Positions 55,303 through 64,000 of a stretch of 64,000 nucleotides of DNA are shown one piece after another (the stretch's first letter is position 1; each line of letters opens with the position of its first letter). Location: assembly GCA_030544235.1 (NCBI GenBank), contig CM060477.1:22628934-22692933 (forward strand). The letters run 5' to 3'. Source of the stretch: Lepturacanthus savala. Taxonomy: Eukaryota; Chordata; Actinopteri; Scombriformes; Trichiuridae. The translations under genes and the position numbers were made by a program. A model generated the notes under the pieces. The model made no database searches, had not been told where the DNA came from, and saw only the letters and a program-made list of their open reading frames with translations.

Positions 55303-56760
55303 CTAGCTATAAGCTTTATCAAAAAGGAAAGTCTTGAGTCTACTCTTAAAAGTGATAACCGTGTCTGCCTCCCAAACCCAGAGTGGTAGTTTGTTCCACA
55401 GAAGAGAAGCTTGATAGCTGAAAGCTCTGGCTCCCATTCTACTTTTGGAGACAATAGAAACCACAAGGAGCCCAGCATCCTGAGAGTGCAGTGTTCTAGA
55501 GGGATAGTAAGGTGTTATGAGCCCTTTTATGTATGATGGTGCCTGACCATGAAGAGTTTTAAATGTAAGGAGGAGAATCTTAAATTCTATTCTAAATTTA
55601 ATAGGTAGCCAATGTAAGGAGGGTAAAATGGGAGAGATGTGATCTCTGATCTTGGTCCTGTCAGAACTCATGCAGCAGCATTCTGAATTAGCTGCAGAGT
55701 CCTAAGAGACTTGTTGGAGCAGCCTGATAATAAAGAGTTACAATAGTCCAGCCTGGAAGTAACAAATGCGTGGACCAGTGTTTCTGCATCCGCTTGAGAG
55801 ACAATGCGTCTGATTTTGGTGATATTGATTTCAAAAACAACTCCAAGATTCTTTACAGTGGAGCTGGAGGCCAAGGTGATCCCATCTAAAGTCAATAATT
55901 CTCTAAAAAGTGAGTTTCTAAGGTGTTTCCAATTACAAGAACTTCAGTTTTGTCTGAATTTAACATCAAAAAGTTGTAGGTCATCCAACTTTTTATATCC
56001 TTAAGGCATGTTTGGAGTTTAGTTAGCTGGTTGGTTTCATCAGGTTTGATTGATAAATATAATTGGGTGTCGTCAGCATAACAGTGAAACTTAATGGAGT
56101 GATTCCTAATAATGTTCCCTAAAGGAAGCATATATAAACTAAATAGAAGTGGTCCAAGTATAGAATCTTGTGGGACTCCATGGCAATTGGTATGCGTGGA
56201 GGATTCATCATTGATTTGAACAAATTGAGATCGATCTAAAAAATATGACTTAAACCAGCTTAGGGCGGTTCCTTTGATGCCAATTTGATGTTCCAGTCTC
56301 TGTAAGAGAATTTGATGGTCAATGGTGTCAAATGCAGCACTAAGATCTAACAGGACAAGTACAGAGATAAGTCCTTTGTCAGATGCCATTAGAAGGTCAT
56401 TTGTAACTTTGACTAATGCAGTCTCTGTGCTATGATGCACTCTAAATCCTGATTGAAAATCCTCAAATAGACTATTGTAATGGAGAAAGTCACATAGTTG
56501 ATTGGCTACAACTTTCTCAAGTATTTTAGACAGAAAGGGGAGGTTTGATATCGGTCTGTAGTTGGCTAAGGCCTCTGGGTCTAGTGTGGGCTTGTTAAGA
56601 AGAGGTTTAATTACAGCTACCTTAAAGGACTGAGGAACATAACCTGATGATGAACAACACCTCCTTGAGCAGCCTGGTTGGGATGGGGTCTAAAAGACAG
56701 GTTGATGGCTTAGCTGCAGAAATGATTAAAGTTAATTGATGAAGGTCAATGGGAGTAAAA
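55303..56760 (-). pseudogene. L2-type ORF2 reverse transcriptase and C-terminal region
   Basis: Minus frames 55892-56440, 55668-55895 and 55303-55671 run in order with short overlaps, indicating two frameshifts. RT motifs: LDLSAAFDTIDH (catalytic Asp), GVPQDSILGPLLFSLYMLPL and the YADDTQLY active site near 56060-56080. The C-terminal part has SRLDYCNSLL and LHWLPIKFRIEFKILLLTF, both typical of L2/CR1-group LINEs in vertebrates. Confidence 0.88.
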
Positions 56761-57159
56761 GAGTCTAAAATCTAGGATTTACAGCTGTTTCCAAATTTGC
56801 TGTATCACTATACGGATCAATACCTGTTGAGGGTAGGAGATGGTGGATCTTGTCTCTATTGGTTATGATTTTGTCATTAAAGAAGCTCATGAAGTCATTG
56901 CTTCTTAGATCTAAGGGAATAGATGGTTCTAAAGAGCTGTGATTCTCTGTTAGCCTGGTTATAGTGCTGAAGAGAAACCTGGGGTTGTTCTTATTCTCCT
57001 CTATTAATGAGGAGTAGTAGGCTGCTCTGGCTTTCCTGTATATTTTGACTTTATTTTGCCAGATTAGACGAGTTTCTTCTAGTTTAGTGGCACGACATTT
57101 GCGTTCAGATTTACGCGTCTCTTGCTTTAACTTACGAGTCTGCTGGTTATACCAAGGTG

Positions 57160-58093
57160 CTAACCTTTTTGTTTAATTGTCCTCTTTTTCAGAGGAGCAA
57201 TAGAGTTGAGAATTGTCCGTAATGAGCCTGTAATATTATCAACAAAATTATCTATTTGAATTTTAAAAGAAGCAGACAAATCCTCTGTTATAGTTGGACA
57301 TGACATTAAGTCCAATGCTGAAGGGATCATTTCCTTAAATTTGGCTACAACACTATCACCTAAACATCTGGTGTAGGACTTCCTGCACAACGGCTTATTG
57401 TCTAGCAACATGAATTCAAAGGTTATTAAAAAATGGTCAGAGAGAAGAGGATTCTGTTGAAAGACTAATAGGTTGTCTATTTCAATGCCATATGAGAGAA
57501 CAAGATCAAGAGTATGGTTCAGACGATGAGTCGGTTTATTGACATTTTGACAAAATCCAATTGAGAGAGGTAAACGGGGTGCTGAGACTATCATTGTGGT
57601 TGTCCACATGAATAATAAAGTCACCTACGATAATTTCTTCTGTTTTAAGAATCAAGTCTGATGCAAAATCTGCAAATTCAAGTAGAAATTCAGAATAAGG
57701 GCCAGGAGCTCGATAAAGTGTAACAAATAATATTGGCTGTGATGTTTTCCAGGTTGGGTGAGTGAGGCTAAGAACAAGACTTTCAAATGAATTATGTTTT
57801 TGTTTAGGTTTAGGGTTTATTAATAGGTCTGAGTCAAATATGGCTCCAACTCCACCACCTCGACCAATACTTCGAGGAATATGAATATTATGATGACTTG
57901 GAGGAGTGGATTCATTCAGGCTAACATATTCATCCTCCTGCAGCCAGGTTTCAGTGAGGCAAAACAAATCAATATCATAATCAGATATTAATTCGTTGAC
58001 TAAGACAGCTTTAGATGACAAAGACCTGATATTCATAAGTCCACATTTAATTATCTTATTTAGGGTTGTTGGAGATGTTGGTTTAATTTTCAT
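57160..58093 (-). pseudogene. L2-type ORF2 endonuclease region
   Basis: Two overlapping minus-strand frames (57536-58093 and 57160-57624) read NIRSLSSKAVLVNELI, CLTETWL, GGGVGAIFDSD and IIVGDFIIHVDN, then an LLSDHFLITFE block: apurinic/apyrimidinic-type endonuclease motifs in order. The frameshift lies near 57580. Confidence 0.85.
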
Positions 58094-58099
58094 TAGGTT

Positions 58100-60488
58100 T
58101 TTATGATGAGCTCCTCTTCTGTTTTATCTTTAATTAATGTAGGTGGACGGGGGACAGGCACAGTTTCTATACTAATGGACTGGATGGGTGACTGCTCTAA
58201 TGGACGCGCAGAGAAGCGTGTAAGACTGCAGCTCTGCCTCCTGGTCTCAAGTCTGGGTTGTTGATAAAGTTTTGGTCAGCTAATAAACTCTGCCATATTT
58301 CTAGATAAGAGAGCTGCCCCATCCAAAGTGGGATGGATGCCGTCTCTCCTAATCAGACCAGGTTTTCCCCAGAATGGTTATCAATGAAGCCCACATCGTT
58401 TGCTGTCGACAGCCAGCGGTGGAATGACGACATGCGGCTAAACATGTCATCACTCTTCACATTGGGGAGGGGACCAGAGAAAACTACAGAGTCCGACATC
58501 ATTTTGGCATATTCACACACAGATACAACATTAATTTTCGTGACCTCCGATTGGTGTAACCAGGTGTTATTGCCGCAGACGTGAATTAGGCTTGTCCCGA
58601 TCCAATATCGGCATCGGATCGGCCGCTGATGTTGTCAAAAATATGCGTATCTGTATTGGCGCGGCGGCAAAAAAAATCTGATCCGTTAAAAAAAGTCTGG
58701 GTTTTCCAGCGCACCTATTCAGATAATCCATTCCAGTTTTTGCTGTGGTTTCGCTAAAATCCGGTCCGCATTTTCCAGTACACCAGCATTAGTGTCACCC
58801 AGTTTACCTGGGGCATCCCCTACATCAGCGGTTCCCAAACCTTTTTAGCTGCGCACCCCAGGAGTGAAAGTGGTCAAAAACTCTTGCTGGAACTCAGTCC
58901 GTGTAAAATAATGTGGCGCGCGCCGCTCGCGATTTTTTTACGGTTTTTAATCGGTTTCGGGCAATTTTTAGCACAGTTTCGGATGCATGTCACTTAGTCA
59001 GACATGCATATATGAAAAAAACTGATTATCAATATCAGTCAAAGATTTATTAAGCCAAATATCAGTTGACAGTGAGTGATACATCATATTCCGACTCCTC
59101 AGACTCTGCCTGCCCCTCCACCTGCTTCTCATCATCCTCTGATTCTGTGGTCGTGAATGTCATTTTGTCATTTTACGAACTTTTTTTCTTGTTGTTTCTT
59201 CAGCTCCCGGCTGAGCTCTTTCACATTTTCTATTAAAATGTATATTTTGCTCTGCATTGTACCAACATCATTTTGGTCGGTGAGAGCAAACACGTGTGGT
59301 TTGAACCAATCAGTATTAGCGATGCTGATAACGTGACCACGTGTCCATCGACCAACCAGAAACATTTGTTCAGCTCGGCTCGCCTCGCGCATAGCAACCA
59401 GAGACGCACTCAGACTTGTCGCTCCGTGCCAAACGGCACAGACAGACACCAAAACAGCATAGATTACACTGAAACGAGCACACTGGGATTGTTCCAGCAC
59501 TTGGATAATGTAACTAATGTGACTTTAGTACATTGTTTTCTTCATTTAACATGGGAGTTTGACTTTTTAACGCATCTCCGCAAATCTGCAGAAATGTGAG
59601 CGTGACTCCAGTGACTGGACTCGACTGTGTGTCACCTGATGCAGGAATAACGACGCACCAAAAAAAAAAAGTGTTAAACCAGCATGTCTAAACAGAGAGA
59701 AGATGTATAACAGGATGTTGAATATCCATTCAATGTGACAAATAAAACGTTTATTTAGACGTCTTTATTCTGTCGGAAAATCCCACTTTGAAAAAACTTA
59801 TTAAAAACACTCCAGACCGACATTACATTTTTTAGCTTGCGCACCCCTGAGCTCGGCTGGTATCGGCCACCAGTATCGGTATCGGCTCGGAAGGGCAAAT
59901 ACAATATCGGTATTGGATCGGAAGTGCAAAAAGCTGGATCGGGACATCCCTAACGTGAATTACTATTTTACTGTATCTACGTTTATCTTTAGCCAGCAGT
60001 TTCAAAAATGATTCGATATCGCCCGCTCTAGCCCCCAGGATGCATTTAACTATGGCCCCTGGTGTCGCTAACTTCACGTTTCAGACTACGGAGCTGCCGA
60101 TGACCAGACTTGGCGTCTCAGCGGGTGTGTCGCTGAGCAAGGAAAATCTGTTAGAAACGTGGAGTGGTTGGTGGTGTACCGTAGGCTTCAGTTTGGGGCT
60201 ATGCTTCCTTCGAACAGTCACCCAACCTCCTGGCTGCTCGGGAACTGCCGGGGGACGGCTAACTGAAGCTAGGTGTACCGCACCGGCTACAGGTGGTTGG
60301 CTAGCTATCTGCGCTACCGGCTGCTCGGTGGTGCGGTACCGTGCCTCTAACTCACTGACCCTCGCCTCCAGAGCTACAAATAAAGTACATTTATTACAAG
60401 TACCGTTATCAGGAGAGAGCAGGAGAGGAGAGAGGGGAGAGCAGAGAGACGCCATGGCTGTAGCTAGGCTAGTTAGTGTGGCTAACAA
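58100..60488 (-). pseudogene. L2-type ORF1 with esterase-like domain, split
   Basis: The N-terminal part (60081-60488) has a CNKCTLFVALEARVSELEAR coiled-coil-like stretch and ends at a GSSVV block typical of SGNH hydrolases. It continues in another frame at about 59953-60077 (ATPGAIVKCILG), is broken by the MITE at 58587-59952, and resumes at 58586 to about 58100 (an RRDGIHPTLDGAALLSRNMA-like catalytic His region). Confidence 0.75.
58587..59952. mobile_element. hAT MITE inserted in LINE ORF1
   Basis: 1366 bp. The left end is TAGGCTTGTCCCGATCC and the right end, inverted, TAGGGATGTCCCGATCC (15 of 17 identical). Flanked by a perfect 8-bp duplication ACGTGAAT (58579-58586 and 59953-59960). Subterminal ATCGG/CCGAT motifs repeat near both ends. 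No transposase is recognised inside. Confidence 0.92.
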
Positions 60489-60715
60489 AGACCGGTGAAA
60501 CTAACAGGTTGTGGTTACTGCAATTAAGAGACCTATTCGTGTATAGACAAAGCAAGTCAAAGGGTAGTGCAGAGAATAGTAGATAGGCGCTAGTGTGAGA
60601 AATACACAAAAATCTGTTAAAGTGAACAGAGCAGTGGGCACCGTGGCAGCACACCGATACCGGAAGTGACACAACACGCACAATACGTTACCACAAAGCA
60701 CTGTGGGAGATGTAG

Positions 60716-63250
60716 TCTTTAAGGTGTTATACCTACCAAACACATTCATCCAAGTGTCCCACATGGATGTGTCAACTCCAGAGTGTTCCTTCATCTTGCT
60801 ATTGAGAGTCTTAAGTCCCTCTATAGGTTGGGTGAGGCTTCCATCAGCAGCTGTTATTAGGGACAAGGGTACAACACTTCTCCCCAAACATTGCACACAC
60901 CCCTCCCTTCTCTGCTAACAGCATGTCGACAGCTATTCTATTCTGGAATGCCATTAGGGAGGTTGCTGATAATTGATTGTGAACTGCCTCAAATCCACTC
61001 TGTGTCCAATTTCCCAATCTTTGTACATTCTAGTGGATGTAGTTGATTCGGTCTACATTCTTGTTAATCGTACACCACCAACAAATTGTTGATTCAAATC
61101 CTGCTGTTACTTGGTCAGCTAATTTATACTCATTGGGAATACCGCGTGGCACTCCAATTGCATCTATGTACGTCGGGTCAGGACCTGGAATGGAGCGTTT
61201 TTGTTTATGTAAGATCGGAAAATCAGCTAAGTCTACCAATTCAGTGACACTGTCAGCTGACACTGATATATTGATACTGGCAGTAGTAATGTAACTAGAA
61301 CACAAGCTCCAGTAACATCATTAGGCAATCTGTCAAATAACCTACCACCACACGTCAGCCCTAGCTATCGGACTGAATTTGTCAGGTGCTGTAACCATGT
61401 CTTTACACAGAGTTTGAGAAAGATTTCCTAGTTTTTGTCCAGGTCCTGTCAGGTTTATGCAAGTGAAATTACCTGGTGCGACTTTATTAGAAAATAATGC
61501 TTTCTCCCCAGTAGTGACTGTCCCATTCATTGAAATTTGTGCTTGGATTTGGTTTATTCATTGCTTCCATCAAACAATATTTAGGAATTATTGCAGGAAT
61601 TACTTGTAGTATGGGCCTTGGTCCCATACATACAACACAATCGCTTTTTGTCATATTAGCAGCCTGCTGGGTCATTAACAGCCAACTATTAATCATCCCT
61701 GATATTCCAGTCAAAAGATAATTTGTTGCTCCATGGTCATATTCTGTGGCATATGAATTTGTGCTCCGTTCTTTTTGGCAAACAATCCCACAGACATTTC
61801 AAGTGCTTGTGGGTTTGTTTTCTGAAGCAGAGTGGTGGCATTTTTGTACGCTTTACAAAGGCTTAGTGTGAATGGTGGGTCTTTCCCTACAAGTTGATAC
61901 AAATGCATGGTCCAACAGTCATCACCCAGCACCCTGTAAAGTTTTCATTAATCATTAAAAGTAATCCTAATCTTTGGCCATTAAGATTGTATGTCGACAA
62001 TTTGAATGCTTTTGAGTGAAGTTTTGCCATATCTGTGGCAGGCCGGGGCTTCCAATCATCCCCTGTATACGCCACTACTGTTCCCCAGGATGGAGAATCA
62101 AAATAATCTTCAGCTAAGTACCACTCGTGCCATCTGTAATTATTCCCATCATAGCTACTTTCCAAACTCTCCAGGGCGGAGAATGGAGTTTTAAATAGAT
62201 AATCTGAACTATGACCAAAACAAAATTTAATTTTGGGAACTAGATCAAGGTCAATGTAATGATCAATTTCTGCCAGTTTTGCTCTGTTAAGTGTGCATTG
62301 CTCCTGAAAGTCAATTTGTCTTTTATATCTGTGTTAGAGATGTATCAACGGTGGGTCGCACCACCTCGGAGCCATTACCTAAAGTATGGTCTTGTTGTTG
62401 CTTAGGTAACTCTTACAGGTATCACACAAATAGGAAAATCACTACTAGGAAGGAACATTTTATAGCATCTTTTAACCATTTGTGGGTCATTTTGGGTGAA
62501 TTTTATGTCCTCTACTTGGTTCAGTGTCTTGTAAGAACTTCGCTGACTTTCAGCTCTCACCAGTCTCTAAACGTCTGGATCCACCCTATTATCAGTTTTG
62601 GCTCACCTCCCCTGTCGGACCTTTAACCCGAAATGAGCCTTTTACAGTGTGTCAAATGGACCCAGGTTGATCTCTCTGCTATTTTCACAGCAGTGGGGGT
62701 TGTTAGCAGTGCCTGATATGGCCCTTCCCATTTAGGTGAATACCAGTGCTTCTTCTTTATTCTCCTTATCAACACCCAATCTCCAGGTTCTATTAACTGG
62801 ACTTCCTGCTGAGAAACAGAGGGTTTTCATCAGTTTGTTTTTGTTTTTGCTTTTCTAACATGCTTCTCATGTAGTCAGCTAGATTTGCTTCGTCATCTGG
62901 TTCCCATTGGTTTTTGAATTGAGGTAATCTATAAGGTCTGCCAAATAATGTTTCATAAGGTGTCAAACCTGATGTACACGTTACATTGATGTATAGCTTC
63001 GCTAAATCTACACATTGTGTCCATGGCCTACCTGTTTCCTCAATACACTTTTTCAATCTATTTTTTACCGTTCCATTCATTTTTTTCACTAATCCAGCGC
63101 TCTGAGGGTGGTACGCACAATGGTTCTTTAAATCAATATGGAACATTTACTCCGATCTTTTTTACAACTTGATTTACAAAAGGAGTACCATTATCACTAT
63201 ACATTTTTTCAGGGATGCCATATCTGGGAATAATATCTTTACAGAATGCT
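60716..63250 (-). mobile_element. Endogenous retrovirus fragment: integrase end and env, decayed
   Basis: Minus-strand order is integrase core end and C-terminal domain (about 63250-62640), then an env-like reading region (about 62600-60716) split over at least six short frames. The env identification rests on position after integrase, a CWWC-type motif in the surface part near 61085 and a CX6CC motif in the transmembrane part near 60870, a gammaretrovirus-like arrangement. Frame changes and stops occur throughout. The transmembrane anchor and 3' LTR are absent where the LINE 5' end begins. It is a non-functional genomic fossil. Confidence 0.8.
62793..63146 (-). pseudogene. Retroviral integrase C-terminal fragment
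   Basis: A 117-codon frame with an HPQSAGLVKKMNGTVK-type catalytic Glu region and a conserved TPYETLFGRPYRLP block. The upstream core continues in other frames to about 63250. The terminal basic domain reads on in a different frame near 62640-62790. Confidence 0.85.
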
Positions 63251-64000
63251 GTTGTGCCCACAAAGGTGATAAACATCTTCAGCCAGCTGCCCAGCTGAGC
63301 CTGGAACTTGTGACCCTTGTGACCCCAAACTCTTTCCCGGGCTCCTGCTCATCAGCAGAGCACCACTCTTTTGAGTCATACATTCTGCCTCTTTAATGTT
63401 GTAAAATAATGAATTCTGCCAACCTCTACTTTAGAACTCTGAATCCTTCAAATAGCTATTAGCTATTAATATAATGATCCTGGTTTCTATTATTAAGTTA
63501 GTTGTTAGTCAGACATCCAAATTAATAGTTTATTACAATTCATGAGACTGAATCAGAGAATTGACTATCGTTTCCTCTCACCCGAGAGGTGGTTCCCCAA
63601 AATTCTAAAACCTTTAATGAATACTTAATTATTTCCAATAATTATTGATTCTTTCTGATAGTCAATTCCATCTGAAGAATTAGTGCAAGACACAACATTT
63701 ATGGCTGCTGAGGCTAAATAAATCACACATTTTATTTGGTATCAGTGTAGCCAACATTTTTATCATACTCCACGTGAGACTAAACCACATTTTATTTGGT
63801 GGCGTGGCACAACATATTTATGGCTGCCCCGCGTGAGAAAAGTACTGTTCACTACATATTTATGGCTGGTAGACGTAGGGACACTGAGCATTAGAGCCAT
63901 GTCCATCAGATCCCCAGAGATAGACATTCACACAAAAGAAGTGTTCGTAGGCCATATTCAGAAATATTGGCCCAGACATATGACCACCCAACATTTGGTC
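63251..64000. other. Right edge, unassigned, with imperfect 60-bp tandem repeat
   Basis: No coding similarity was recognised. At 63690-63870 the phrases CACATTTTATTTGGT (63726 and 63786), AACATTT/AACATAT and TTTATGGCTG recur with a period of about 60 bp for two to three copies. It may be part of the retroviral element's non-coding region, but this is unproven. Confidence 0.4.

Larger units (their letters stand above)
54694..60715 (-). mobile_element. L2-type LINE, near full length, interrupted by a hAT MITE
   Basis: Minus strand, 5' end near 60715 (AGACTACATCTCCCACAGTG leader), ORF1 60488 to about 58100, ORF2 about 58093-55303, then a 3' UTR ending near 54694 in AATAAAATTGAATTGAATT. Excluding the 1366-bp insertion (58587-59952) it is about 4.65 kb. 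ORF1 contains an SGNH-esterase-like region, as in L2/CR1-group elements. ORF2 has an endonuclease and RT with a YADDTQLY box. Frame changes near 57600, 57170-56440, 55893 and 55670 make it inactive. Confidence 0.85.

Overview
The window looks like teleost (ray-finned fish) nuclear DNA. It holds one multi-exon vertebrate gene with GT-AG introns, dense fish-type transposable elements (Tc1/mariner, hAT, Gypsy, BEL/Pao, L2-type LINE, a tRNA-derived SINE, an endogenous retrovirus) and many microsatellites. There is no bacterial organisation, operon or CRISPR array.

Positions 1-18.9 kb (minus strand): one apparently intact host gene, the fish orthologue of BTBD9. I could place ten coding exons. Every intron has GT-AG ends, every phase matches, and together they encode 614 residues: BTB, BACK, two F5/8-type C (discoidin-like) domains and a Ser-rich tail. 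A non-coding first exon and a TATA-less promoter with three ETS-type sites spaced 10 bp apart lie near 18.84-18.87 kb. The introns hold Tc1 remnants, a hAT-like MITE, A/T-rich dispersed repeats and two degenerate simple-repeat tracts.

Positions 19.6-33.7 kb: three Gypsy-type LTR elements. Gypsy-A (19673-24137, minus) keeps both LTRs, a 5-bp target duplication and a polypurine tract, but its gag and RT are broken. Gypsy-C (about 24.8-26.4 kb, plus) is a gag-protease-RT stub joined to a partial LTR. Gypsy-B (26944-33280, minus) has a tRNA-His-type primer site, a deleted RT core and a solo LTR inserted in its gag region. A SINE with a perfect 12-bp duplication follows.

Positions 33.7-53.1 kb: a LINE remnant, then a BEL/Pao element (37129-48797, minus) that appears to be split by a 7.46-kb insertion (40687-48147). 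The insertion has decayed terminal inverted repeats, a candidate 5-bp target duplication and a plus-strand, intron-containing, frameshifted gene resembling the multicopy fish SAMD3-like family. This is the most interesting object in the window. A second solo LTR, a first-exon-like segment and a minisatellite follow.

Positions 53.1-64 kb (minus strand): an L2-type LINE (about 54.7-60.7 kb) interrupted in ORF1 by a hAT MITE with a perfect 8-bp duplication. The LINE abuts a decayed endogenous retrovirus (integrase end and env pieces, 60.7-63.25 kb).

BTBD9 is the only gene I regard as functional host coding sequence. The rest is layered transposon debris whose insertion order can partly be read from nesting and target-site duplications.
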